Assembly (NCBI GenBank): GCA_021836225.1 | Contig: JAKBJA010000117.1 | Location: forward strand, 248,001-312,000 | Direction: 5' to 3' | DNA length: 64,000 nucleotides | Source: Pseudomonadota bacterium | GTDB taxonomy: Bacteria > Pseudomonadota > Gammaproteobacteria > Burkholderiales > Thiobacillaceae | Translations under genes and position numbers: made by a program | The notes under the pieces: model-generated | What the model was told of the DNA's origin: nothing | What the model saw: the letters and a program-made list of their open reading frames with translations, nothing else | Databases searched by the model: none | Shown here: positions 38,181-47,516 of the stretch, one piece after another | Layout of the letters: each line of letters begins with the position of its first letter | How positions within the stretch are numbered: position 1 is the first letter of the stretch

Positions 38181-39401
38181 ATGGCTACAGCGGCAAAAGC
38201 AGTCAAGGACGCCACCTTCCTGTGGGAGGGCATGGACAAGCGCGGCAAGAAGGTCAAGGGCCAGTTGCAGGCGGGTGGCGAAGCCATGGTCAATTCCCAA
38301 CTGCGCAAGCAGGGCATCAGCGTCACCAAGGTCAAGAAGCAGAGCGCCCTGTTCAGCCGGGCGAAGAAAATCACCGACAAGGATGTTGCGCTGTTTACCC
38401 GCCAGCTGGCTACCATGATGAAAGCGGGGGTGCCTCTGCTGCAATCCTTCGAAATCGTGGCGCGCGGGCATTCCAATCCTTCCATGCAGCGCCTGCTGCT
38501 GGAAATCAAGGCGGATATCGAAAAGGGCAGCAGCCTGACGCAGGCATTTGGCCGCCATCCGCTGTATTTCGACGCGCTGTTCTGCAACTTGGTCGGGGCG
38601 GGTGAAGCTGCCGGTATTCTCGAAGGCGTGCTCGATCGTCTCGCGGTCTACAAGGAAAAGATCCTCGCCATCAAGAGCAAGATCAAATCGGCCCTGTTCT
38701 ACCCAGTCTCAATCATCGTGGTGGCGTTTGTCATCACCGCCATCATCATGATTTTCGTGATTCCGGCGTTCAAGGAATTGTTCAGCAGTTTTGGCGCCGA
38801 CCTGCCGGGGCCGACCCTGGTGGTCATGGCGATATCGGACTATTTTGTCAAATGGTGGTGGGCGATTTTCGGCGTCATTGGGGGTGGGCTGTATGCCTTT
38901 TTCCAGTCTTGGAAGCGCTCGCGCAAGATTCAGATGTTCATGGATCGCCTCATGCTCAAGCTGCCGATTTTCGGCCCGGTCATCGAAAAGGCCACCATCG
39001 CACGCTGGACACGCACGCTGGCCACCATGTTCGCTGCGGGCGTGCCGCTGGTCGAAGCATTGGAATCTGTAGGCGGCGCGTCGGGCAACCAGGTGTTCGT
39101 CGAGGCTACCAACAAGATCCGCAGCGAAGTGTCGACCGGCACGGCGCTGACGCAGGCCATGCAGAATGCAGCGCTCTTTCCCAACATGGTGCTGCAGATG
39201 GCCGCCATCGGCGAGGAGTCCGGTTCGCTCGATTCCATGCTGAACAAGGTTGCAGATTTTTACGAGGCCGAGGTGGATGACGCGGTCGAGGCGCTGTCCA
39301 GCCTGATGGAGCCGATCATCATGGTGGTGCTGGGCACCCTCATTGGTGGCATGGTGATCGCCATGTACCTGCCGATCTTTAAGATGGGCCAGGTCGTCTG
39401 A
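38181..39401 (+). CDS. pilC: Type IV pilus inner-membrane platform PilC
   Basis: 406 residues, normal size. Two GspF repeats, each ending in membrane helices: DVALFTRQLATMMKAGVPLLQSFEIV and TIARWTRTLATMFAAGVPLVEALESV; LFYPVSIIVVAFVITAIIMIFVIPAF is a TM pair. It links PilB to the pilus. The stop overlaps the pilD start (TGATG). Confidence 0.96.
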   Translation: MATAAKAVKDATFLWEGMDKRGKKVKGQLQAGGEAMVNSQLRKQGISVTKVKKQSALFSRAKKITDKDVALFTRQLATMMKAGVPLLQSFEIVARGHSNPSMQRLLLEIKADIEKGSSLTQAFGRHPLYFDALFCNLVGAGEAAGILEGVLDRLAVYKEKILAIKSKIKSALFYPVSIIVVAFVITAIIMIFVIPAFKELFSSFGADLPGPTLVVMAISDYFVKWWWAIFGVIGGGLYAFFQSWKRSRKIQMFMDRLMLKLPIFGPVIEKATIARWTRTLATMFAAGVPLVEALESVGGASGNQVFVEATNKIRSEVSTGTALTQAMQNAALFPNMVLQMAAIGEESGSLDSMLNKVADFYEAEVDDAVEALSSLMEPIIMVVLGTLIGGMVIAMYLPIFKMGQVV

Positions 39402-40252
39402 TGGAACTGCTGCACGCCGAACCAGCCCTCTTCACCGGGCTGGTTTTTTTATTCGGACTGCTGATGGGCAGTTTTCTGAACGTCGTCATCCATCGGCTCC
39501 CCAAGATGATGGAAGCCGAATGGCAGGCGCAGTGCGCCGAGTTGCGTGGAGAAGCTCTACAGGAGGCGCCACACTACAACCTGTGGCTGCCGCGCTCGGC
39601 CTGTACTCAGTGCGGGCATCAGATCACCGCGCTTGAAAACATCCCGCTATTGTCATGGCTGTGGCTGCGTGGGCGCTGCTCGGCGTGCAGCACGTCGATC
39701 AGCGCACGTTATCCGCTGGTGGAGTTGCTCACTGCGTTGCTGTCGGCAGCGGCGGCCTGGAAGTGGGGCGTGAGCATGCAGACGCTGGGCGCGCTTCTGC
39801 TGGTGTGGACGCTGGTCGCGCTGGCGTTCATCGACCTCGATACCACCCTGCTGCCCGACAGCCTGACGCTTCCACTGCTGTGGTTGGGCCTGCTGTTCAA
39901 TCTAGACGGGCATTTCGCCAGTCTGCCGAATGCGGTCGTCGGCGCCATGGCCGGCTATGGGGTGCTGTGGTCGGTGTACTGGCTGTTCAAGCTGGCTACC
40001 GGCAAGGAGGGCATGGGATTTGGCGACTTCAAGCTGCTGGCGGCCATCGGCGCCTGGCTCGGCTGGCAGATGCTGCCCGTCACGCTGCTGCTGTCGTCGG
40101 TGGTCGGTGCGGCGATTGGCGTGGCGATGATCGTGCTGGTGAAGCATGATCGCCGCGTGCCGATTCCGTTCGGCCCGTATCTGGCGGGCGGCGGTCTGGT
40201 GGCGCTGTTCTTCGGCGCGGACCTGACTCAGGCCTACCTCGCACAATTCTGA
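39401..40252 (+). CDS. pilD: Prepilin peptidase / N-methyltransferase PilD
   Basis: 283 residues. The cytosolic loop has the zinc CxxC pairs (CTQCGHQITALENIPLLSWLWLRGRCSAC in outline: CTQC and CSAC). The two aspartates of the active site are in ALAFIDLDTTLLPDSLTLP and GKEGMGFGDFKLLAAIGAWLG (GxGD). It cleaves the prepilin leader and methylates the new N-terminus. Start and stop both overlap neighbours by TGATG. Confidence 0.96.
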   Translation: MELLHAEPALFTGLVFLFGLLMGSFLNVVIHRLPKMMEAEWQAQCAELRGEALQEAPHYNLWLPRSACTQCGHQITALENIPLLSWLWLRGRCSACSTSISARYPLVELLTALLSAAAAWKWGVSMQTLGALLLVWTLVALAFIDLDTTLLPDSLTLPLLWLGLLFNLDGHFASLPNAVVGAMAGYGVLWSVYWLFKLATGKEGMGFGDFKLLAAIGAWLGWQMLPVTLLLSSVVGAAIGVAMIVLVKHDRRVPIPFGPYLAGGGLVALFFGADLTQAYLAQF

Positions 40253-40860
40253 TGTTCACGGTAGGACTCACCGGCGGGATCGGCTCGGGCAAGTCGACCG
40301 TGGCTGACCTGTTTGCCGAACTGGGCACGCCGGTGATCGATACGGATGCCATCGCACGCGAGTTGACCGCGCCTGCGGGCGCAGCGCTGGATGCGATCCA
40401 TGCGGCATTCGGTGAAACGGTGATGCAGGCGGATGGCGCCCTGGATCGCGCCGCCCTGCGCCAGCGCGTATTCTCCGATGCCGCCGCCCGGCGCCAGCTC
40501 GAAGCCATCCTGCATCCGCGTATCCGGCAGATCGTGGCGCAGACGCTGGCGACGCTGACCGCACCGTATACGCTGATCGTGATTCCCTTGCTGGTGGAAA
40601 CCGGCGGCTACCGGGATGTGTTGAACCGCGTGCTGGTGGTTGATTGTCCGGAAGACCTGCAGGTCGCGCGGGTGATGGCGCGCAGCGGACTCGCGCATGA
40701 CGATGTGGAAGCCATCCTCGCGGCGCAGGCCGGGCGCGCCGCACGCCTGGCGGTTGCGGACGATGTGATCCTCAACACGGCCTCTTCCGAGGCATTGCGC
40801 GCCCAGGTCGCGACGCTGCACCAGCGCTACCTGGCGTTATCTACTACGGCGTCGCCTTGA
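40252..40860 (+). CDS. coaE: Dephospho-CoA kinase
   Basis: 202 residues. P-loop VGLTGGIGSGKSTVADLFAE, VIDTDAIARELTAPAG, and LIVIPLLVETGGY identify CoaE, which phosphorylates the ribose 3'-OH of dephospho-CoA in the last step of CoA synthesis. Its position after pilD is typical of beta- and gammaproteobacteria. Confidence 0.96.
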   Translation: MFTVGLTGGIGSGKSTVADLFAELGTPVIDTDAIARELTAPAGAALDAIHAAFGETVMQADGALDRAALRQRVFSDAAARRQLEAILHPRIRQIVAQTLATLTAPYTLIVIPLLVETGGYRDVLNRVLVVDCPEDLQVARVMARSGLAHDDVEAILAAQAGRAARLAVADDVILNTASSEALRAQVATLHQRYLALSTTASP

Positions 40861-40912
40861 TTTTCCGCATGGATCGGCGACAATCGGCTGAACCAAACCA
40901 ACGCGTTGCGGC

Positions 40913-41668
40913 GTGATCCACTACGAATACCCCCTGAGCGAACGCATCCGCACGCTATTGCGGCTGGAAGATCTGTTCGACCGTTTCGATGCCTACGCCG
41001 CATCGCCCGACCCGCACGCGCATCATGCGGCCCTGTTGACCCTGTTCGAGATGGCTGAGGTCGCCGCGCGTGCCGACCTCAAATCCGATCTGCTGCAGGA
41101 GCTGGACCGGCAGAAAGCGGTGCTGACCGCGCTGCGCGGCAATCCACATGTGCAGGATGCCACGCTGGAACAGGTGCTGGCTGCGATCGAGGCTGCCCAT
41201 CAGGGCATCTATCAGCTGCCCGGGAAAGTGGGCCATCACCTGCGCGAAGACGAATGGCTGATGGCCATCAAGCAGCGCGCAGCCATTCCGGGCGGCATGT
41301 GCGAATTCGATCTGCCCTCCTATCATTACTGGCTGCACCAGCCGGCTGAGGTGCGCGTGAGCCAGTTGCACAAGTGGCTGGCGCCGTTCTCGTCGATTCG
41401 TGCCGCGGTCGAAATCGTGCTCGGTTTGCTGCGCGACAGCGGGCAACCCGACTTGCAACACGCGAACAATGGCAGCTACCAGCGCATGCTCGAATCGCGC
41501 AACCCGCAACTGATCCGGGTCACCTTGGTCGACGACCTGCCGTGCGTGCCCGAAATTTCGGCCAACAAATACATGCTCAATATCCGCTTCATACACGCGG
41601 GGTCGGGCGCGCTGCGTACCTGTACCGGCCAATCGATCGACTTCGACCTGACCTTCTGCACCCTGTGA
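40913..41668 (+). CDS. zapD: Cell division protein ZapD
   Basis: 251 residues, GTG start at 40913. [24 protein letters not shown] is the family signature start; [36 protein letters not shown] and [18 protein letters not shown] are conserved further on. ZapD (YacF) crosslinks FtsZ filaments in the Z ring. Its TGA overlaps the GTG of yacG. Confidence 0.94.
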   Translation: MIHYEYPLSERIRTLLRLEDLFDRFDAYAASPDPHAHHAALLTLFEMAEVAARADLKSDLLQELDRQKAVLTALRGNPHVQDATLEQVLAAIEAAHQGIYQLPGKVGHHLREDEWLMAIKQRAAIPGGMCEFDLPSYHYWLHQPAEVRVSQLHKWLAPFSSIRAAVEIVLGLLRDSGQPDLQHANNGSYQRMLESRNPQLIRVTLVDDLPCVPEISANKYMLNIRFIHAGSGALRTCTGQSIDFDLTFCTL

Positions 41669-41859
41669 AACCCACCAAGCCTCCTGTCGTGACCTGCCCG
41701 ACCTGCGGCGCGGCTGTTCCGTGGACGGCGGAAAGCAAGTGGAAGCCGTTCTGCAGCGAGCGCTGCAAGATGATCGATCTGGGCCAGTGGGCCACCGAGA
41801 AATATCGCGTGCCGGCCGAAGAGCAGGAACCCGACGACGAGTCCCCGCAGCCGCAGTAA
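41665..41859 (+). CDS. yacG: DNA gyrase inhibitor YacG
   Basis: 64 residues, GTG start overlapping the zapD stop (GTGA). A four-cysteine zinc finger is visible: [11 protein letters not shown] and [15 protein letters not shown], then an acidic tail. YacG binds GyrB and blocks DNA binding. It closes the coaE-zapD-yacG run; rpiA is convergent 3 bases away. Confidence 0.95.
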   Translation: MKPTKPPVVTCPTCGAAVPWTAESKWKPFCSERCKMIDLGQWATEKYRVPAEEQEPDDESPQPQ

Positions 41860-41862
41860 CGA

Positions 41863-42519
41863 TTACTTCGTGTAGGTCTTGACGCCGCTTGGCGTACCGA
41901 GCAGCAGAACGTCCGCGCCCCGCCGCGCGAAGAGCCCGTTGGTGACCACGCCGACGATGTGATCGATCGCGGTTTCCAGCGATACCGGATCGACGATCGA
42001 CATCCCGTGCACGTCGAGAATGAGGTTGCCGTTGTCGGTGGTGAAGCCTTCGCGCAACCGCGGTTGCCCGCCCAGTTTCACCAATTCGCGCGCCACGTAG
42101 GAGCGCGCCATCGGAATGACTTCGACCGGCAGCGGAAACTTGCCGAGCACCCCGACCAGCTTGCTTTCGTCGGCGATGCAGATGAACTGCTTGCTGCACG
42201 CCGCGACAATTTTTTCCCGCGTCAGCGCGCCGCCACCGCCCTTGACCATGGCGAAGTGTTCGGTAATTTCGTCGGCGCCATCGACGTAGATTTCAAGTTC
42301 GCCCACGCTGTTGAGATCCAGTACCTGGATGCCATGGCTTTTCAGGCGGGCGGCGGTGGCTTCCGAGCTGGCGACGGCGCCGTCGATGCGGCTTTTTACT
42401 TCGGCCAGTGCGTCGATGAAATAGTTGGCGGTCGAGCCGGTGCCTACCCCGATGATGCCGCCCTTGGCATAATCCACCGCAGCACGTGCCACGGCTTGCT
42501 TCATTTCGTCTTGAGTCAT
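41863..42519 (-). CDS. rpiA: Ribose-5-phosphate isomerase A
   Basis: 218 residues. [62 protein letters not shown] (catalytic Asp, Glu and Lys) and [13 protein letters not shown] are standard. It interconverts ribose-5-phosphate and ribulose-5-phosphate in the pentose phosphate and Calvin pathways. Divergent from ilvA across 80 bases. Confidence 0.97.
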   Translation of the reverse strand: MTQDEMKQAVARAAVDYAKGGIIGVGTGSTANYFIDALAEVKSRIDGAVASSEATAARLKSHGIQVLDLNSVGELEIYVDGADEITEHFAMVKGGGGALTREKIVAACSKQFICIADESKLVGVLGKFPLPVEVIPMARSYVARELVKLGGQPRLREGFTTDNGNLILDVHGMSIVDPVSLETAIDHIVGVVTNGLFARRGADVLLLGTPSGVKTYTK

Positions 42520-42599
42520 GATGTTTTCGTCGATTTCGATGCAGCCCGCTAAGATAGCGGCATCGCCCCTTTTTTACAAACCTCGCACCCGCCGCCGCC

Positions 42600-44117
42600 A
42601 TGAGCCAACCTGACGATTACCTCGAACGCATCCTCACCTCGCGCGTCTACGACGTGGCGATCGAGTCGCCGCTCGACCTGGCCCACAATCTGTCGCGCCG
42701 TCTCAACAACCAGATTCTGTTGAAGCGCGAAGACCTGCAGCCGGTGTTCTCCTTCAAGTGCCGCGGCGCCTACAACAAGATGGCCAAGCTGACAGCGGCC
42801 CAACTGGCGCGTGGCGTGGTCGCGGCGTCGGCCGGCAACCACGCGCAGGGCGTGGCACTGGCGGCGCAGAAGCTCGGCGCGACAGCCATCATCGTGATGC
42901 CGGTGACCACGCCCAAGATCAAGGTCGATGCAGTAGCCGCGCGCGGCGCGCAAGTGATCTTGCATGGAGATAGCTACGACGACGCCTGGGCTCACGCTAC
43001 CCAGTTGACCAAGGAAACCAAGGCGACCTTCGTCCATCCTTACGACGATCCCGATGTGATCGCCGGGCAGGGCACGGTGGCAATGGAACTGCTGCGCCAG
43101 CATCCGGGCCCGATCCACTCGGTCTACATCCCGGTCGGCGGCGGCGGGCTGATCGCCGGCATGGCCGCCTACATCAAGCGGCTGCGGCCGGAAATCCGCA
43201 TCATCGGCGTCGAGCCGGAGGACGCCGACGCGATGGCGCGCTCGCTGTGCAAGGGCGAGCGCATCACGTTGCCGCGCGTGGGAATTTTCGCCGACGGCGT
43301 GGCAGTGAAGAAGGTCGGCAAGGAAACCTTCCGCCTGGCGCAGCTGTACGTGGACGAAATCATCCGTGTCAACAACGACGCCATCTGCGCAGCGATCAAA
43401 GACGTATTCGAGGATACCCGTTCCATCCTGGAGCCTGCGGGTGCCTTGTCGATTGCAGGAATGAAGGCGGCCATCGCCGGCGACAAGCTCAAGGGCAAGA
43501 CATTGGTCGCGGTGGCCTCGGGTGCCAACATGAACTTCGACCGCCTGCGCTACATTGCCGAGCGTGCCGAACTCGGGGAAAAGCGCGAAGCGGTGCTGGC
43601 TGTCACCATTCCCGAGACGCCAGGCAGCTTCAAGACCTTTTGCGGCCTGCTGGGGGCGCGCAGCATCACCGAATTCAACTACCGCTATTCCGACCCCAAG
43701 CAGGCGCGCGTGTTCGTCGGCCTGTCGGTGCCGGGAGCGGGGGAGAGCGCGCGCGTGGTCGATCTGTTGCACCGTCACGGCCTGGAAGCAATCGACCTGA
43801 CCGACAACGAGATGGCCAAGCTGCACGTGCGTCACCTGGTCGGCGGGCGTGCGCCCGAGGCGGTGAACGAGGTGCTGTACCGCTTCGAGTTTCCGGAACG
43901 CCCCGGCGCGCTGATGCAGTTCCTGCAGAGCATGAGCCGCGGTTGGAACATCAGCCTGTTCCACTACCGCAACCACGGTGCGGACTACGGCCGCGTACTG
44001 GTCGGCATCCAGGTGCCGGAAAAGGAAAAGCCCGGCTTCCAGAAGTTTCTGGACGAACTTGGCTACCGCTACTGGGACGAGTCCCGCAATCCGGCTTACA
44101 AGCTGTTCCTGGTTTGA
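42600..44117 (+). CDS. ilvA: Biosynthetic threonine deaminase
   Basis: 505 residues. The PLP domain carries Lys in FSFKCRGAYNKMAKL, the ring-binding ASAGNHAQGVALAA and the phosphate loop VPVGGGGLIAGMAAY. Two ACT-like regulatory domains follow (AVLAVTIPETPGSFKTFCGLLG and LYRFEFPERPGALMQFLQSM), which mark the isoleucine-feedback biosynthetic form rather than the catabolic TdcB. Produces 2-oxobutyrate from threonine. The 185 bases after it show no feature I can support. Confidence 0.96.
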   Translation: MSQPDDYLERILTSRVYDVAIESPLDLAHNLSRRLNNQILLKREDLQPVFSFKCRGAYNKMAKLTAAQLARGVVAASAGNHAQGVALAAQKLGATAIIVMPVTTPKIKVDAVAARGAQVILHGDSYDDAWAHATQLTKETKATFVHPYDDPDVIAGQGTVAMELLRQHPGPIHSVYIPVGGGGLIAGMAAYIKRLRPEIRIIGVEPEDADAMARSLCKGERITLPRVGIFADGVAVKKVGKETFRLAQLYVDEIIRVNNDAICAAIKDVFEDTRSILEPAGALSIAGMKAAIAGDKLKGKTLVAVASGANMNFDRLRYIAERAELGEKREAVLAVTIPETPGSFKTFCGLLGARSITEFNYRYSDPKQARVFVGLSVPGAGESARVVDLLHRHGLEAIDLTDNEMAKLHVRHLVGGRAPEAVNEVLYRFEFPERPGALMQFLQSMSRGWNISLFHYRNHGADYGRVLVGIQVPEKEKPGFQKFLDELGYRYWDESRNPAYKLFLV

Positions 44118-44302
44118 CGCGTGCCTGCGCGTGCTTCAGGCGCAGATGCCTCGATGCAGGCCCTCGGGAATTGAGCGGCGCCGTGTTGAGCGATGCTCGC
44201 CTGCAGCGTGCCCGCAATGCCCCGGACAAGGAATGGATGCGGCGACCGCCATGGCAGATTTTGCTCAGGCAACGCCAGGAGGCTGCATGTTACCCTCGCA
44301 CC

Positions 44303-46261
44303 ATGCTTCGAATAATCACGTTTTTTCTGCTGAGTGCATGGGCCGTGTCCACGTGGGCGGCGCCTGGCGATGCGGCCGTGAAACAGGCGCAGCAGGCCTA
44401 TATGGCGCGCAAGCTTGCGGATCTGGAACGTGCCGCGCGCGACGTGCCGGCCGATCATGTATTGGCCCCCTATGTCGAATACTGGCGCCTGATGCTGGCG
44501 AGCCGCACCGACGATGGCCGTATCACCGATTTCCTGGCACGTTACCCCGGTAGCCGCCTGGCCGAATCCCTGCGTGCCGACTGGCTGAAATCGCTCGGCG
44601 CGCGGGAAGCCTGGCCGGCCTATCTGGCCGAGTATCCGCGCCTCGTCAAACCCGATGCGGCACTTCAATGCTATGCCTACCGTGCGGAATGGGCGCTGGG
44701 CAATCGCAGCCATGAGCGCGAGGCAATTTCATTGTGGTTTACCGGCCGCGACATGCCGAGGGTCTGTACGCCCCTGTTCACGCAGTTGATGGGGGCCGGG
44801 CTGATCGGCTCGGAAGACGTCTGGCGCCGCTTCCGTCTGGCGCTGGAAGCGGGCAATCTCAACGTGGCCAAGGTGGTGTCGAGCGCCCTGCCCGAAGCGC
44901 AACGCCCAAACGCCACGTTGCTGGATCAGGCCACCCGCGATCCGGTACGCGTATTGAACGCGGGCACCCTCAATCTGGCCCGTCGCAGCGACCGCGAAAT
45001 CGCGCTCTATGCGCTCGACCAGCTGGCCCGACGCGACTCCGATCAGGCGGAACAGGCACTGCGCAAATGGTCGCCGCAACTCAACCCGGTGGAGTTGCAC
45101 ACGGCCTGGGGACGCCTCGCCACCTGGGCCGCGCGCCGTCACGAAACGGTTGCACTGGACTGGTTCCAGCAGGCGGGTGACGTGGCGCTCAGCGATTTCC
45201 AGCGCGAATGGTGGGCACGCGCAGCGCTCCGTGCCGGCGACTGGAAGGCGGTGCAGCGCGCGATCACAAGCATGGGCGATACCGCGCGCGGGCAGCCTGT
45301 CTGGCGCTACTGGCGCGCGCGCGCCCTGCAGGCGAGCGGCAAGCGCGTCGCAGCCAATGATATTTTTCTGGCTTTGTCTCGTGAACACGATTACTACAGC
45401 CAGCTGGCCCAGGAAGAACTCGGGCCGGTCGCGCAGGCCCCCGCCATCAACATCAAGGTGGGTGGCAATGACGTGGAAGCCGTCGCCCGCCTGCCCGGTA
45501 TTGCGCGCGCCGTGGCCTTGTATGAACTCGGCCTGCGTGGCGACGCCACCCAGGAGTGGAACTGGACGGTTCGGGATTTTTCCGATGCGCAGTTGCTGGC
45601 GGCGGCCGAACTCGCCCGGCGCATGGAATGGTATGACAGCGCCATCAACACGGCCGAACGTACCCGCGAACTGCACGATTTCGAGCTGCGCTTTCTGGCG
45701 CCTTACCGCGAGCAGGCGCGGCAGGCCGCGCGCGAAAATGACATCGACGAAGCCTGGGTGTACGGCCTGATGCGGCAGGAAAGCCGCTTCGTCAACGTCG
45801 CACGCTCCAGCGTCGGCGCCGCCGGCCTGATGCAGATCATGCCGGCCACCGCGCGCTGGATCGCACAGCGCCTCGGCATCAGGCGATTCCAGGTGGACGA
45901 GATGCGCGATCCCGCCCGGAACATCGAGTTTGGCGCGTATTACCTGAAGCACGTGCAGTCCACGCTGGACGGTTCGCCGGTGCTGGCCACCGCTGCCTAC
46001 AATGCCGGTCCCGGGCGCGCGCAACGCTGGCGCGATACCCGGCCGATGGAAGCCGCGGTCTATATCGAGTCGATTCCGTTTGGCGAAACGCGCGATTACG
46101 TGAAGAAAGTGATGAGCAATGCCATGTATTATGCGTCGCGTTTCGGCCAGTCCTCGGTGCTGCTGAAAGACCGGCTGGGCATGATCCCCCCGCGCAAGAC
46201 GCCCGCCCCTCCACCATCCGATTCGGACACGTCGCTGGAAGTCGGGCGGCCGGACGACTAG
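44303..46261 (+). CDS. slt: Soluble lytic murein transglycosylase (GH23)
   Basis: 652 residues from ATG at 44303; the frame is open far upstream through ilvA but without relevant homology. A signal peptide (IITFFLLSAWAVSTWAAP) leads to a long superhelical alpha domain of about 450 residues. The C-terminal SLT domain has catalytic Glu in LMRQESRFVNVARSSVGAAGLMQIMPATARW and TAAYNAGPGRAQRW. It cleaves peptidoglycan forming 1,6-anhydro ends in the periplasm. The TAG stop is built from the first bases of MITE-like element 2; before insertion the site would have read TAA, so the protein is unchanged. Confidence 0.95.
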   Translation: MLRIITFFLLSAWAVSTWAAPGDAAVKQAQQAYMARKLADLERAARDVPADHVLAPYVEYWRLMLASRTDDGRITDFLARYPGSRLAESLRADWLKSLGAREAWPAYLAEYPRLVKPDAALQCYAYRAEWALGNRSHEREAISLWFTGRDMPRVCTPLFTQLMGAGLIGSEDVWRRFRLALEAGNLNVAKVVSSALPEAQRPNATLLDQATRDPVRVLNAGTLNLARRSDREIALYALDQLARRDSDQAEQALRKWSPQLNPVELHTAWGRLATWAARRHETVALDWFQQAGDVALSDFQREWWARAALRAGDWKAVQRAITSMGDTARGQPVWRYWRARALQASGKRVAANDIFLALSREHDYYSQLAQEELGPVAQAPAINIKVGGNDVEAVARLPGIARAVALYELGLRGDATQEWNWTVRDFSDAQLLAAAELARRMEWYDSAINTAERTRELHDFELRFLAPYREQARQAARENDIDEAWVYGLMRQESRFVNVARSSVGAAGLMQIMPATARWIAQRLGIRRFQVDEMRDPARNIEFGAYYLKHVQSTLDGSPVLATAAYNAGPGRAQRWRDTRPMEAAVYIESIPFGETRDYVKKVMSNAMYYASRFGQSSVLLKDRLGMIPPRKTPAPPPSDSDTSLEVGRPDD

Positions 46262-46424
46262 CCCGGAAGTTTCATAAATTCGCGCGCACTCGCTTGTCTT
46301 TTGCTTGATATGAAAGATTTTGTTCAGTCGGTCGTATGAATAACTACGACGCTCCCTCTCAAAACTTCCCGCTCAATCAAAATCCTGCGCGACCATCGCG
46401 CGAATTTATGAAACTTCCGGGCTA
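46259..46424. mobile_element. MITE-like element 2, TA-flanked, 26-bp terminal inverted repeats
   Basis: Perfect 26-bp terminal inverted repeats (GCCCGGAAGTTTCATAAA... at 46261-46286, complement at 46397-46422) flanked by TA on each side. The interior is AT-richer than the surroundings and has a central hairpin GTCGTA...TACGAC (46331-46350) and a wider pairing GATTTTG/CAAAATC (46316-46322/46378-46384). No coding capacity. The repeat ends are unrelated in sequence to element 1, but length class, TA flanks and location on a stop codon are the same. It separates slt from the SDR operon. Confidence 0.78.
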
Positions 46425-46462
46425 AAATCAGCATCGCCTTATATACACAAACGAGCCTCAAT

Positions 46463-47500
46463 ATGAAGATTCAACGCATCTGCATCCTCGGCGGGTCCGG
46501 CTTCGTCGGCACCCAGCTCGTCAGCCAGCTCGCCGCGCGCGGCCTCCAGGTCCGCGTGCTCTCCCACCGCCGCGAGATGGCCAAGGAACTGATCCTGCTG
46601 CCCACGGTGGAAGTGATCGGGGCCGACGTACACGACCAGCAGGAACTCATCCAGCATTTCCGCGGCATGGATGCCGTCATCAATCTGGTCGGCATTCTGC
46701 ACGAAGGCAAGGTCGGGCGTGTCGACCTGCCGAGTGCCCGCCGCGGCGATTTCCAGAAGGTCCATGTCGAACTGCCGCGCAAGGTCATTCATGCCTGCGG
46801 CGAAGCGGGCGTGCACCGCCTGCTGCACATGAGCGCACTGGGCGCCAACCCGAACTCGCGCTCGGCCTATCAGCGGTCCAAGGGGATTGCCGAAGCGCTG
46901 GTGCGCGAAGCCGGTATGCACCACAGCGAGCACGAGAACTGGTACCTCAACGGCCCCAAGTTCATCCACGGTTACGGCCTCAACGTCACGATCTTCCGGC
47001 CGTCGGTGATCTTCGGTCGTGGCGATTCCTTTCTCTCAATGTTCGCCCGTCTACTCAAAACTTTCCCGCTGCTGCCGCTCGCAGCGGCCGACAGCCGCTT
47101 TGCGCCGGTCCATGTCGAAGACGTCGCACGCGCTTTTGCCGACAGCCTGGACAATACCGCCACCTACGACCAGACCTATGACTTGTGCGGCCCCAATGCG
47201 TATACTCTGCAGGAACTGGTGAGCTATGTGGGCGAAGTCATCGGCAAGAAGCGCAGCATCGTCCCGCTGGGCAAATGGATGTCGTATTTCCAGGCCTGGG
47301 CGCTGGAATTCAAGCCCGGCAAGAAGTTGATGACGCGCGACAACTTCTACGCCATGGGTACGGACAACGTGTGCCGTGGCGGCTGGCCGTCCGTGTTCGA
47401 TTTCCAGCCGGCATCGCTCGAGGCCATCGCCCCCGAATACCTGCGTGCCGACACGCCGCGTGCGCGGTATGAGGATTACCGGGAAAACGCCCACCGCTAA
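46463..47500 (+). CDS. NDUFA9-like NAD(P)-binding SDR protein
   Basis: 345 residues. The atypical short-chain-dehydrogenase Rossmann motif is [18 protein letters not shown], with [37 protein letters not shown] (YxxxK) and [14 protein letters not shown]. This is the complex I NDUFA9 subfamily, found as a stand-alone protein in many proteobacteria; a complex I or quinone-linked role is suspected, not shown. It ends 16 bases before the CCA-transferase fusion, so the three genes to rtcB likely form one unit. Confidence 0.88.
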   Translation: MKIQRICILGGSGFVGTQLVSQLAARGLQVRVLSHRREMAKELILLPTVEVIGADVHDQQELIQHFRGMDAVINLVGILHEGKVGRVDLPSARRGDFQKVHVELPRKVIHACGEAGVHRLLHMSALGANPNSRSAYQRSKGIAEALVREAGMHHSEHENWYLNGPKFIHGYGLNVTIFRPSVIFGRGDSFLSMFARLLKTFPLLPLAAADSRFAPVHVEDVARAFADSLDNTATYDQTYDLCGPNAYTLQELVSYVGEVIGKKRSIVPLGKWMSYFQAWALEFKPGKKLMTRDNFYAMGTDNVCRGGWPSVFDFQPASLEAIAPEYLRADTPRARYEDYRENAHR

Positions 47501-47516
47501 GTCCTGCCACGCCGCC

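Noticed and set aside
43247..44302. In-frame upstream extension of the lytic transglycosylase through ilvA
   Set aside because: The extension overlaps ilvA in another frame and has no homology; the signal peptide at 44303 marks the true start.
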